Source: Deltaproteobacteria bacterium
GTDB taxonomy: Bacteria; Desulfobacterota; Syntrophia; Syntrophales; UBA5619
Reading direction: 5' to 3'
Length of the DNA stretch: 23,242 nt
Assembly: GCA_021372695.1 (NCBI GenBank)
Contig: JAJFTY010000217.1
Location: 1-23,242, forward strand
The translations under genes were made by a program, and so were the position numbers. A model generated the notes under the pieces. The model saw nothing but the letters and a program-made list of their open reading frames with translations. It was not told the DNA's origin and did not search any database. Of the stretch, positions 1-7,427 are shown piece by piece; positions within the stretch are counted from its first letter, which is position 1; each line of letters begins with the position of its first letter.

Positions 1-149
1 TTTACTTCCACGGAGAATGGACTTTTAACGATCAGTGTATCGTATTGAGGAATTGTTTTCAGAAGGCCAATGGTGGAGGTGGCGCAGCCGGAGGTAAGAA
101 TACATAAAGCCAGCAGAAAAGGGAGTGCTATGTACCTTGCAGTTTTCAT
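1..149 (-). CDS. Lipoprotein, 5' part only (cut by window edge)
   Basis: Reading leftward from an ATG at 149, 49 codons stay open to the window edge. The start MKTARYIALPFLLALCILTS is a lipoprotein signal peptide (basic n-region, hydrophobic core), and LTSGC is a lipobox with the lipidated Cys at residue 22. A very strong ribosome site (GGGAGGAAC) sits directly before the ATG. The gene starts 25 nt after the repressor stop on the same strand with no visible terminator between, so both are probably on one transcript made in the lysogen. The mature part seen is too short to assign a family. By position it could be a lysogenic-conversion or superinfection-exclusion lipoprotein, but this is inference. 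A host gene next to the prophage end is the alternative. Confidence 0.75.
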   Translation of the reverse strand, partial: MKTARYIALPFLLALCILTSGCATSTIGLLKTIPQYDTLIVKSPFSVEV

Positions 150-174
150 GTTCCTCCCGAATTAAGCGATTACT

Positions 175-852
175 TCATTTTTCGAGTTCCCTCGCGAACC
201 ATATCACTTTCCCGTTAATCTGGACCTGATTACGGCCAATTTCAAACGGAGGGTACTGCTTGTTATCGCTGATCACAAGCAGTTTTTCAGGCGAAACGGG
301 CTGGACCCTTTTGATCATGATCTCGTCGTCAATGGCGATCGCGTAAATGCCGCCCCTGGCCGGGATGGTGTTGCGCCCATGATCGACCAGGACGAGGTCT
401 CCCGACAGGAACGTCGGCTCCATGCTGTCCCCTTCCACCGCGATAAGCGACATCCGCTCCGGATTCCCGCCCTTCTTCTTGATCCATTTCCTCCGGAAGG
501 CGGCCAGCATGTCGATTGAATCGTCAGGAAGGAGGCCGTTTCCGGCGCTGATCCGTCCGCTGACTTGCCGAATCAGAACGAACTCATGAGCGGGGAAACC
601 GGGCTGGGTGACGGGCTGCGGAGCAGGAACCTCGTCTTTCTTTTTGGGGCCTTCTCCCAGCAGAACCCAATGGAGCCGATAGCCTAATTTTTCATCCACA
701 ACCTGTGCGATCTCATGGGATATTTTTACCCCAGGAGTTTCCGCGTATTTGATCTTATAAACAGGCAGACCAACCAAATCGGCCAATTTTGCTTGACTTA
801 TTCCCCCAAGATCATCCCGGATAATTTTCAACCGATTTTCATCTGCTGGCAT
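175..852 (-). CDS. Prophage repressor, HTH plus S24 (LexA/CI-type) autoprotease
   Basis: 225 aa. Residues about 5-65 form an N-terminal HTH-like DNA-binding domain (GISQAKLADLVGLP). A proline-rich linker (about 70-88) leads to a C-terminal S24 peptidase domain. The catalytic serine is S143 in GDSMEPT and the lysine is K181 in IMIKRVQ, 38 residues apart, close to the LexA spacing. ISAG at 101-104 is the expected Ala-Gly self-cleavage site. The repressor should bind the control region at 853-897, block the rightward early promoter, and self-cleave with RecA after DNA damage, making the prophage SOS-inducible. Mu's own c repressor lacks an S24 domain, so this resembles the CI-type repressors of other transposable phages. 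No good Shine-Dalgarno site precedes the ATG. It is divergent from the Ner-like gene and probably co-transcribed with the lipoprotein. Confidence 0.93.
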   Translation of the reverse strand: MPADENRLKIIRDDLGGISQAKLADLVGLPVYKIKYAETPGVKISHEIAQVVDEKLGYRLHWVLLGEGPKKKDEVPAPQPVTQPGFPAHEFVLIRQVSGRISAGNGLLPDDSIDMLAAFRRKWIKKKGGNPERMSLIAVEGDSMEPTFLSGDLVLVDHGRNTIPARGGIYAIAIDDEIMIKRVQPVSPEKLLVISDNKQYPPFEIGRNQVQINGKVIWFARELEK

Positions 853-897
853 AAATTTGTCTTGACATTGGTCTAAAATTGTCTATTATCTCATCCC
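853..897. promoter_or_regulatory. Divergent control region: early promoter and candidate operators
   Basis: On the plus strand TTGACA (862-867) and TATTAT (884-889) are separated by 16 nt, a strong sigma-70-type promoter pointing to the Ner-like gene at 898. An exact inverted repeat TGTC-TT-GACA (858-867) overlaps the -35 box. TGTC recurs at 880-883 just before the -10 box, and a related GGTC lies at 870-873. These are plausible sites for the repressor or the Ner-like protein. The promoter of the repressor itself is not clear. Confidence 0.8.
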
Positions 898-1143
898 ATG
901 AACGCCATAAAAACCGCACAGCCGAACAAAAAAAGAGGGCGCTACGTCAGCGCACTTCTCATCATGCACGGCATCAGCCAGGCCGATTTGATCGAAAAGA
1001 CCGGCCTCTCACAATCGTTTCTATCCGACATCATCACCGGGCGCCGTGTTGGCGCGAAAAAGAAAGGGAAGTTGGCCCGTCAGGTCATCGCTGAAACCCT
1101 CGGAATGAAGATCGAGGAGCTCTGGCCCAAGAGGGCAGCATAA
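898..1143 (+). CDS. Ner/Cro-like HTH DNA-binding protein, first early gene
   Basis: 81 aa, basic, with one XRE-like helix-turn-helix at about residues 25-50 (ISQADLIEKTGLSQSFLSDI). By position, first rightward gene opposite the repressor, and by size it fills the role of Mu Ner, a negative regulator of early and repressor transcription. The ATG lies only 8 nt past the -10 box and there is no Shine-Dalgarno site, so the mRNA is probably leaderless. The C-terminus (MKIEELWPKRAA) is typical of Ner/Nlp-like proteins. Function is inferred from fold and position. Confidence 0.85.
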   Translation: MNAIKTAQPNKKRGRYVSALLIMHGISQADLIEKTGLSQSFLSDIITGRRVGAKKKGKLARQVIAETLGMKIEELWPKRAA

Positions 1144-1202
1144 GGAGAGCAGCGGACCATTTCAAAGCCGATTTGATTCTACATAAAAACGGGGTGATTG
1201 CA

Positions 1203-1697
1203 ATGTCTAAAAAGCAGAAAAGATTAGATACCAACCAGGCCGTTTTAGACTTCGACGCGCCGATCCAACAGTACGAAAACCTCCGCGCCAAGCTGCTCAG
1301 CTCTCCCGATGTTCCCAAACATATAGACAGCTACGAGGAAGCCTGCATCGAAATCGCCGCGACAGTCAACACCGCCAGGCGGGCGGCCGGTTTGAGCAGG
1401 GAGCAGATGGTCGATGCCATCAACGCCTATTTCGGGCCAGGCAACGCCTGGCGGCTGTCGATCCACATGCTCAATCACTACCTCACCAAACCCACGAAGT
1501 ACCCGATGCCGGCCGCCATGATCTACGCGGTCCAGCACGTTACCGGATCGCTCGGAACGATCGCGGCGCTGGCGAATGCCGAAGACGGCCGAGTGATCGA
1601 CAAAGACGATGTGAGGGAGCTGGCTCTCGGGAAGCTGGATAACGCGATATCCGAGATGCAGCGGCTGAAGAAGGAGTTTCGAGGAATCAGAAAATAG
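1203..1697 (+). CDS. Early phage protein of unknown function, possible XRE-like fold
   Basis: 164 aa from the ATG at 1203, which has a good ribosome site (GGGGTGAT) 6 nt upstream. An upstream in-frame TTG at 1173 is less likely. Residues about 50-110 (TARRAAGLSREQMVDAINAY through MLNHYLTKPTKYPMPAAMIY) have the spacing of an HTH-type fold, and the C-terminal about 40 residues are charged and probably coiled coil. It lies in the early operon after the Ner-like gene, where transposable phages encode small regulators. I do not recognise a named family. Confidence 0.8.
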   Translation: MSKKQKRLDTNQAVLDFDAPIQQYENLRAKLLSSPDVPKHIDSYEEACIEIAATVNTARRAAGLSREQMVDAINAYFGPGNAWRLSIHMLNHYLTKPTKYPMPAAMIYAVQHVTGSLGTIAALANAEDGRVIDKDDVRELALGKLDNAISEMQRLKKEFRGIRK

Positions 1698-1706
1698 GAG
1701 GTGGGC

Positions 1707-1994
1707 ATGGAAAATCGTTATCGGATCGAAACGGTGTACCAGGCGGGGCAGATCCTGAAGGCGGTGGCGAACGCCAAGGAGCCTGTCGGAGCGGCGGATC
1801 TGGCCAAGGATCTCGGTCTGACCCACAACACGGCCTACCGGACGTGCCTGACGCTGGAGGAGCTGGGGTTCCTCCGGATGATTGGCGACCGGTACGAGCT
1901 CGGCATGGGCCTGGCGCTCTTCTGGGCCCGGAAGAAGGCGTCGCTGGAGACGGAAAAGACAGGAATCGAAGGTCAACTCACTGAACTTGGATAA
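1707..1994 (+). CDS. IclR-type winged-helix DNA-binding protein (small)
   Basis: 95 aa. The ATG at 1707 has an ideal ribosome site (AGGAGG) 5 nt upstream. Residues about 3-72 match the N-terminal winged helix of IclR regulators: VYQAGQILKAVANAKEPVGA, then AADLAKDLGLTHNTAYRTCL as the recognition helix, then LGFLRM with the wing RYELG. The C-terminal effector domain of IclR proteins (usual total about 250 aa) is absent, so this is a stand-alone DNA-binding module. It lies 9 nt after the previous gene. Role: probably an early phage regulator. The target is unknown. Confidence 0.82.
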   Translation: MENRYRIETVYQAGQILKAVANAKEPVGAADLAKDLGLTHNTAYRTCLTLEELGFLRMIGDRYELGMGLALFWARKKASLETEKTGIEGQLTELG

Positions 1995-2006
1995 GAGGAC
2001 GGCGGA

Positions 2007-2969
2007 ATGGCGAAAGTAAACAACGCAGAGGTGGAGGCAACAAAGCAGATCTACGAGATCGCGCGGCAGGAGGCGAATCAGGAGATCGCCAGGCTGAAAG
2101 GAGACATGGAGGCGGGCAAGGCGGACGGTTTCGCACTCGGATTTCTCGAAGCCAACAAATACCACCGGGCGTCTTGCGAGTTCACCGACGCCCTCATGCT
2201 CTACCGGGTGAAAAAGACCAAGGATTACAAAAAAGCGGGATACACCTGGGATGGGTTCTGTGAGGCGGCCGGGATCGAACGCAGGACGGCTGACAGAATA
2301 GTAGAGGATATCGCCCCGATCGTCGGAACATTTTCGGACAAATTGTCCGTTTTTTCTGGCCTCGGTTTGAATGAAATAAGGTACTTAGGTAAGAGCAATT
2401 TCGGACAATTGTCCGTTTCTGAGGACGGAAATTCACTCGTCATCGACGGTGAAAACGTCCCCGCCACTCCCGCCGAAATCCTCGCCTACGTCAACCGCCA
2501 GAAGGAAGCTCACCGGGCGGAACTCACCGAAAAAGACGAGACCGTGAAAGCAAAAGAAAAGGTCCTGGCGGATAAGCAAAAGCTTCTAAACAAGTATTCA
2601 AAAGATCTCGCCAAACTGGAGGGCAAGGCCAAGCAGAAGGAGCTGACGCCGGAGGAGGACGGCTTCTTGAAGAAGGTCGATTTCTTCCGGACCGGATTTG
2701 ACGGCTATCTCCTCCAGCTCGACCCGGACCGGATCGAGGAGCTCTCCTTCGAGGCAGACCCGGCCCCCACCCCCCGGATGCGCGCCGCCTACCTTGCCGC
2801 TCTCGATTACATGAAGAAGCAGATCCTCGTGGCCTATGACAAGGCCACGGAGATGTATGGGAACGCGATCATGTGCCCGGAGGCGGCCTGGAAGCCGGGG
2901 ATGGGCGCGGCGCTGACGGCGGTGGAACCGGCCGGCCAAGCCAGCGTCGGTGATGAGAGGCAGTCATGA
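2007..2969 (+). CDS. Early phage protein with coiled coil, function unknown
   Basis: 320 aa with a usable ribosome site (AGAGGA). Residues about 60-130 are a helical, basic region (YHRASCEFTDALMLYRVKKT, WDGFCEAAGIERRTADRIVE) resembling the N-terminal part of many prophage proteins that resemble DNA-binding factors. Residues about 165-220 are strongly charged and heptad-like, probably coiled coil. The C-terminal third looks globular and helical. Its DNA contains two near-identical palindromes (2335-2349 and 2402-2415) that encode two similar peptides, DKLSV and GQLSV. Its stop overlaps the start of the next gene (ATGA). Function unassigned. Confidence 0.8.
   Translation: MAKVNNAEVEATKQIYEIARQEANQEIARLKGDMEAGKADGFALGFLEANKYHRASCEFTDALMLYRVKKTKDYKKAGYTWDGFCEAAGIERRTADRIVEDIAPIVGTFSDKLSVFSGLGLNEIRYLGKSNFGQLSVSEDGNSLVIDGENVPATPAEILAYVNRQKEAHRAELTEKDETVKAKEKVLADKQKLLNKYSKDLAKLEGKAKQKELTPEEDGFLKKVDFFRTGFDGYLLQLDPDRIEELSFEADPAPTPRMRAAYLAALDYMKKQILVAYDKATEMYGNAIMCPEAAWKPGMGAALTAVEPAGQASVGDERQS
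2335..2415. repeat. Two near-identical GGACA/TGTCC palindromes inside a gene
   Basis: CGGACAAATTGTCCG at 2335-2349 and the perfect 14-bp palindrome CGGACAATTGTCCG at 2402-2415 lie 67 nt apart, each preceded by TTT/TTTC and followed by GTTT-rich DNA. They share the half-site TTGTC with the early control region. They could be protein-binding sites. The first, a 6-bp stem with a 3-nt loop followed by six T, could also act as a weak intragenic terminator. Confidence 0.7.
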
Positions 2970-3532
2970 AGGCGGAACGCTATCTCGAACTCAAGGAACG
3001 CGTCATCGAGGCCGGATACGCCCATGAAATAACCTGGGCTGAGAACATCGCCCCTTGTTGCGATGCGGCCGATTTTTTCGGTGAGTACGCCTGGGTGGTC
3101 ATCAACTCCGGCATGAAGGAGCAGATCGCCCGTCAGATTTGGAACCGCATCCAGACGCGGTACGACGATGGTGGCAAGGCAGTCGACGTGTTTGGCCACA
3201 AGGCAAAGGCCCGAGCCATCGATGCCATGCGTTCCCAGAAAGAATCCGCGTTTGAGCGGTATCAATCTGCCGATGACAAGCTAACGTTCCTCGGAAGGCT
3301 CCCCTGGATCGGTCCCATCACAAAATATCACCTGGCCAAGAATCTCGGACTCTCTTGCGTAAAGCCTGATCGACACCTGACGAGGATCGCCGCGCAATAC
3401 GGAAAATCAGCTGCCGAGCTCTGCCGTGACATTGGCAGCGAGACCGGCGATCGGCTGACGGTTGTGGACTCGGTACTTTGGAGAGCGGCGAATCTCGGAT
3501 TTTTCAAGGAGGAGACGGATGGAAGCCATTGA
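2966..3532 (+). CDS. HhH-GPD DNA-glycosylase-like protein
   Basis: 188 aa. The core LPWIGPIT (112-119) matches the helix-hairpin-helix of endonuclease III/MutY glycosylases (LPGVGxxTA), and KPDRHLTRIA places the catalytic aspartate at D135, 24 residues from the start of the hairpin, as in endonuclease III. The catalytic lysine of bifunctional enzymes is replaced by I118, so a monofunctional glycosylase or a non-catalytic DNA binder is expected. The four-cysteine iron-sulfur loop is absent. The N-terminal part (FGEYAWVVINSGMKEQIARQ) fits the helical subdomain of the fold. It overlaps its neighbours on both sides in the early operon. Possible roles are repair or removal of a modified base, or maturation of strand-transfer intermediates. 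All are inference. Confidence 0.75.
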   Translation: MKAERYLELKERVIEAGYAHEITWAENIAPCCDAADFFGEYAWVVINSGMKEQIARQIWNRIQTRYDDGGKAVDVFGHKAKARAIDAMRSQKESAFERYQSADDKLTFLGRLPWIGPITKYHLAKNLGLSCVKPDRHLTRIAAQYGKSAAELCRDIGSETGDRLTVVDSVLWRAANLGFFKEETDGSH

Positions 3533-3917
3533 GAACGGTTGGACATCACGAATCAAGGAACTGGAGGCCGAGGTCGAACAGCTCCGGAGCGAGCGCCTCG
3601 CGATCCAGAATGACAGCCGCGTCGTGACGTGCGTCTTCTGCGGGCGCGCATACCCGCCCGGGACGCCGCCCAGCAACCACGCGGCGCTGGTGGCCCACGT
3701 CGAGGAGTGCCCGAAGCACCCCATGCGGAAATACAAGCTCCGCGCCGAGGCCGCCGAGGGATACCTGGCCGTCTGCAGGGACGTCCTGACCCTCACCGGC
3801 AATTCGGAAGAAGAGCTGTCCCGCATGAAGGAGCTCCTGGTCTCCTGCGGCCAGGTGGAGATGGTGCCGGTCATCGATCAGGAGCTTCTTTACCGGAAAT
3901 TCAGAGCAGAGAACTGA
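3519..3917 (+). CDS. Small protein with coiled coil and C2HC-like zinc site
   Basis: 132 aa from the ATG at 3519, chosen for its strong ribosome site (AAGGAGGAGA). It overlaps the previous gene by 14 nt. Residues 8-30 form a coiled coil (IKELEAEVEQLRSERLAIQN). C38-x2-C41 and H60-x3-C64 form a likely zinc finger, with CVFCGRAYPP typical of phage zinc-ribbon proteins. The rest is helical and charged. It directly precedes the transposase by 14 nt. Function unknown; a DNA- or protein-binding accessory role is plausible. Confidence 0.75.
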   Translation: MEAIENGWTSRIKELEAEVEQLRSERLAIQNDSRVVTCVFCGRAYPPGTPPSNHAALVAHVEECPKHPMRKYKLRAEAAEGYLAVCRDVLTLTGNSEEELSRMKELLVSCGQVEMVPVIDQELLYRKFRAEN

Positions 3918-3931
3918 CGCGGAGATGAGCC

Positions 3932-5611
3932 ATGTGGCAGGAAGATCTGGCAGCAGAGTTGACGGCATCCAAACCAAGAGCACGCAAGGCGGTCATCCTC
4001 AAGTATCGCGAAATGGCGGGGCTCTCCGAGCAATGCCTCTACCGGGTCGCGGCTGAATACGGCTTTGACTCCGGCCGAAAGGAGCGCGCCGACAAGGGGG
4101 TCCTGAAGACCGGCGTGACGGATCAGCAGGTCGAGCTGGTGGCGGCGCTCATGTACGAGACCGGCCGGGAGAACAAGGGGCCGATCATGCCGGTCGAGAG
4201 GGCGATCCAGATCGCCGAGATGAACGGGTATCTGGAGCAGGGCCAGGTGAAGCCGGCCACCATGAACCGGATCCTCCGGGAGCGGCAAATGTCGAAGGCG
4301 TGCATGAACACCCCGACTCCCCACACGCCGATGCAGTCCCTCCACCCCAACCACGTTCACACCTTCGACAGTTCGGTCTGCATCCAGTACTATCTGAAAA
4401 ACGGCAAGCTCGGCATCATGGACGAGCGCGATTTCTATAAGAACAAACTCGATAATTTCGCGAAGATCAAGCAGCGGCTGCTGCGGTACGTCCTCACGGA
4501 CCACTTCAGCGGGGCCTTCAAAGTCCGGTACTACAACACCTCGGGCGAGACATCGGAGAATCTCTGGAACTTCCTGAAGTGGGCCTGGGGCGTGCAATGC
4601 CACGAGAAGCTCCCCTTCAGGGGCGTCCCCTTCATACTGCTCATGGATACCGGCGCGGCGAACAAATCGCACGCCATCCTGAACTTCCTGGAGCGCCTGG
4701 AGGTGACCATCCCCAAGGGGCTCCCCTACAACCCGCGGCGCCAGGGGCAGACGGAGAGCACCCACAACATCATCGAGACCTGGTTCGAGTCGAGCCTCCG
4801 GATCCAGCCGGGGACGTCCGTCGAGCAGATCAACGCCTGGGCGTGGGACATGGCCGCCTGGCACCAGGCGTTCAAGGTCCACAGCCGCCACGGCATGGCC
4901 CGCACGCCGGCCTGGCTGCTGATCCGGCCGGAGCAGTTCCGGGAGCTGCCGGACGAGGCCACCCTCCAGGACATCTACCAGGGCAAGGTGGAAACCAGGG
5001 TCGTGACCGGGGCCTACGCGATCAGCGTCGACGGCCGGGAGTACAACGTCCGCCACGTGACGGGCATCCGGAAGGACGCCGAGGTCCGCGTGATCCGGAA
5101 GCTCTACAAGAAGCCCCTGATCGACGTGGAATGGCAGGGGCAGCTCTACGAGGCGTCGCCGATCGAGACCCTGCCGGCCGTCCAGGGCGGTTTCCGGGCC
5201 GATTCGGCGGTCATCGGGCAGACCTACAAGGCCCAGCCCGAGACGCCGACCCACAAGGCGGTCAAGCGGTTCGATCGGATGTCCTATGGCGAGACGAAGG
5301 CAAAGGACGCCGTGCCCTTCGAGGGATTGCAGGTGTACGGCGGCCTGGCTGACCAGATCGACGTGGCGTATGTGCCACGGCGCGGCACGCCGATGGAGGT
5401 GGACCGGGGTATGGACACGAGCATATCGATCGATGAGCTGCTGAAGCGGCTGGTCCAGGCGGTCGGGCCGATCAGCCGGGACACGAACCAGGCGCTCCGG
5501 CAGCGTTACAGCGGCAGCATCGAAATCAACGAGGCGGAGGAGGTGATTGCGGGCATCGAGAACGGGACATGGACGGCGAATGAGAAACAGACCGCCCAGG
5601 CGGCGGGATAG
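3932..5611 (+). CDS. Transposase, DDE recombinase (MuA role)
   Basis: 559 aa (MuA is 663). The N-terminal about 120 residues include helix-turn-helix-like segments for end binding. The RNase H-like catalytic core carries D146 (HTFDSS), D239 (ILLMDTGAAN) and E275 (RRQGQTESTH), with the D-35-E spacing typical of retroviral-integrase-type transposases. Residues about 335-390 (VTGAYAISVDGREYNVRHVT) form the beta-barrel of Mu-type transposases, and the C-terminal about 120 residues should contact the ATPase. It cuts and joins phage ends to target DNA during integration and replicative transposition. It is followed by the ATPase gene, whose ribosome site overlaps its stop. Confidence 0.95.
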   Translation: MWQEDLAAELTASKPRARKAVILKYREMAGLSEQCLYRVAAEYGFDSGRKERADKGVLKTGVTDQQVELVAALMYETGRENKGPIMPVERAIQIAEMNGYLEQGQVKPATMNRILRERQMSKACMNTPTPHTPMQSLHPNHVHTFDSSVCIQYYLKNGKLGIMDERDFYKNKLDNFAKIKQRLLRYVLTDHFSGAFKVRYYNTSGETSENLWNFLKWAWGVQCHEKLPFRGVPFILLMDTGAANKSHAILNFLERLEVTIPKGLPYNPRRQGQTESTHNIIETWFESSLRIQPGTSVEQINAWAWDMAAWHQAFKVHSRHGMARTPAWLLIRPEQFRELPDEATLQDIYQGKVETRVVTGAYAISVDGREYNVRHVTGIRKDAEVRVIRKLYKKPLIDVEWQGQLYEASPIETLPAVQGGFRADSAVIGQTYKAQPETPTHKAVKRFDRMSYGETKAKDAVPFEGLQVYGGLADQIDVAYVPRRGTPMEVDRGMDTSISIDELLKRLVQAVGPISRDTNQALRQRYSGSIEINEAEEVIAGIENGTWTANEKQTAQAAG

Positions 5612-5622
5612 GAGGTGTGGAG

Positions 5623-6906
5623 GTGGGAAAGGCGAAACCGGCAATGGCGTACAAAATGGCGTTTGCCCCGGTCCTCCTGAAGGAATTGGCGCTCGACTGC
5701 GGGATCAGCCAGACGACGATCGCCGTCGCAGGAGGGATCTCCCGGGCGGCGGCCAACCTGATCTGTAATCGCGGGTATTTCCCCATTGATCGGCCCGAGG
5801 CGAAGGAGGCGATCGAACGGATGATCACGGCCGATCCCCGGGCAATGCAGTGGCTGATCGCCAGGCAGATGCAGGTGGGACGGATCTGGGATCCGGCAGG
5901 GAAAGCACTCCGGAATGCCGTACCGGACGGTACCGGTTTTAAGTCGGCGGCGACGAAGAGGCATGGCAGCCTGGCCGCACGGGATCTGGAGCAACACATC
6001 ATCAGATTGGAGGTGGAGATGGAGAGCATCAGTCAGGGAGCGTTGAAGCATTTCAAACTGTTCAGGGACCCGTTCCGGGCCCCCTTCGATGTCCAGAAGG
6101 ACGCGGACATCTTCATGTCGGAGGAACACCGCTACATCGAGGCCGCGATGCTCGACGCGGCGCGCCACGGCGGCTTCCTCGCGGTCATCGGGGAAGTGGG
6201 CTCGGGGAAGTCGATCATCCTGAAGAAAGTGGTCGGGCAGCTCAAAAAGGACGGCGGCTGCCACATCATCGCCCCCAGGAGCGGGCTGGATTGCACGATG
6301 GACAGGAGCGGGTCGTCGAAGATCACTCCCGGGAAATTGATCGACGCCATCATCCGGGACATATCCGACCAGACGGTCGACACGCGCCTGGAGCACAAGG
6401 CCCGGCAGATGGAGAAGCTGCTCCGCGACCGTTCGCAGCAGGGCTACCAGTCCGTCCTGATCATCGATGAGGCCCACTCGCTGCAATTGAACACGTTCAA
6501 ATACCTGAAGCGATTTTACGAGATTGAGGACGGCTACAAGAAGATGCTGGGCATCATCCTGATCGGCCAGGCGGCCGAGATGAAGCGGATGCTCGATGAG
6601 GAGCTGCACCCGGAGCTGCGGGAGGTCATCCGCAGGATCCAGGTGGCCGAAATCCGAGGCCTGAACGGCAACGTCAAATCCTACCTTGCCCTCAAATTCA
6701 AGCGGATCAACGTGAAGCTGGAAGACGTGATCGACGATTCGGCGATCACGGCGCTCAGCCGCAGACTGACGAGCGTGGACCGGCGCGAGAAGCCCATCTC
6801 CCACGCCTATCCGCTGACGATCCACAGCTACGTGGCAGCCGCGATGAACATCGCCTACGAGATGGGCGAGCCGGTGGTGCGGGAAAACGCGGTCATGGCG
6901 ATCTGA
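5623..6906 (+). CDS. AAA+ transposition ATPase (MuB role), HTH plus ExeA-like AAA
   Basis: 427 aa from the GTG at 5623, 7 nt after AGGAGG. GTG 5617 is too close to that site, and ATG 5644 is also possible. Residues about 10-60 form an HTH domain (CGISQTTIAVAGGISRAAAN), as in the N-terminus of MuB. The AAA+ module begins with LFRDPFRAPF, an ExeA/TnsC-like opening. Walker A is GEVGSGKS (190-197), Walker B VLIIDEAH (278-285), and IILIGQ is the likely sensor 1. It should bind target DNA with ATP, activate the transposase and give target immunity. It follows the transposase with only 11 nt between them. Confidence 0.92.
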   Translation: MGKAKPAMAYKMAFAPVLLKELALDCGISQTTIAVAGGISRAAANLICNRGYFPIDRPEAKEAIERMITADPRAMQWLIARQMQVGRIWDPAGKALRNAVPDGTGFKSAATKRHGSLAARDLEQHIIRLEVEMESISQGALKHFKLFRDPFRAPFDVQKDADIFMSEEHRYIEAAMLDAARHGGFLAVIGEVGSGKSIILKKVVGQLKKDGGCHIIAPRSGLDCTMDRSGSSKITPGKLIDAIIRDISDQTVDTRLEHKARQMEKLLRDRSQQGYQSVLIIDEAHSLQLNTFKYLKRFYEIEDGYKKMLGIILIGQAAEMKRMLDEELHPELREVIRRIQVAEIRGLNGNVKSYLALKFKRINVKLEDVIDDSAITALSRRLTSVDRREKPISHAYPLTIHSYVAAAMNIAYEMGEPVVRENAVMAI

Positions 6907-6920
6907 AAGGGGGCGTGGCG

Positions 6921-7427
6921 ATGGGATCGATGCCGAGACTCAAGATCAAAGACGTGAACAGGTACCGGAAGGGCTCGACCAACGAGAGCCGGAACTGCCG
7001 GCACTGCGAGAGTTTCCGCCCGGATCTGTTGTCGGATGGGGAGCGGGGCGTCGGGAAGTACTCCATGCGGTACCCGGGACGCTGCATCATCATCGGGCAG
7101 AATCCGGGGATCCGCTATCGCGTCTGGAGCGATCACACCTGTGACCGCCAGAAATCCACTTACAAGGCGCCGGCGATGAAACGGGAGCTGGTTCCCGCCG
7201 ATCCCGAGCCCGAGGATGGCCCGGTCTGCCCGAAGTGCGGTACCGAAATGGTCTGGGAGGAATGCTGGAACTGCGGCGGCGAAGGCGTCTCCGGCCATGA
7301 CTGCGGCGAGGATTGCTGCTGTTGCGCGTATCCGGAAGACAACGTCCGCTGCGACATCTGCGAAGGCAAGGGCGGCTATTACCTGTGCCCCAACCGGAAG
7401 AATCATAAGGGAGGAGATCATGTTTGA
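6921..7427 (+). CDS. Cysteine-rich multi-zinc-site protein
   Basis: 168 aa with 16 cysteines. The ATG at 6921 is chosen for the AAGGGGG site 7 nt upstream. A first metal site uses C26, C29, C55 and C74. A second cluster uses CPKC (103-106), CWNC (115-118), C128, the run CCCC (132-135), CDIC (144-147) and C156, resembling DnaJ-type zinc modules with GxG spacers (CWNCGGEGVS, CDICEGKGG). It is likely a zinc-binding adapter for protein or nucleic acid. The C-terminal half resembles short zinc-ribbon proteins of other phages. The N-terminal motif CRHCESFR recurs as CVGCESFR at the end of the protein at 7605-7898. Function unknown. Confidence 0.8.
   Translation: MGSMPRLKIKDVNRYRKGSTNESRNCRHCESFRPDLLSDGERGVGKYSMRYPGRCIIIGQNPGIRYRVWSDHTCDRQKSTYKAPAMKRELVPADPEPEDGPVCPKCGTEMVWEECWNCGGEGVSGHDCGEDCCCCAYPEDNVRCDICEGKGGYYLCPNRKNHKGGDHV

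Noticed and set aside
150..174. Possible prophage left end between the repressor and the lipoprotein
   Set aside because: Only 25 nt are available, with no repeated transposase-binding sites and a strong ribosome site occupying part of it.
879..1094. Alternative plus-strand frame over the Ner-like gene
   Set aside because: It starts within the promoter, has no HTH or other domain, and overlaps a gene with a clear DNA-binding fold.
3890..5644. Long minus-strand frame opposite the transposase
   Set aside because: Shadow of the transposase codons; low-complexity composition and no recognisable domain. The same reasoning removes the long minus frames at 13582-15120 and 15114-16760.
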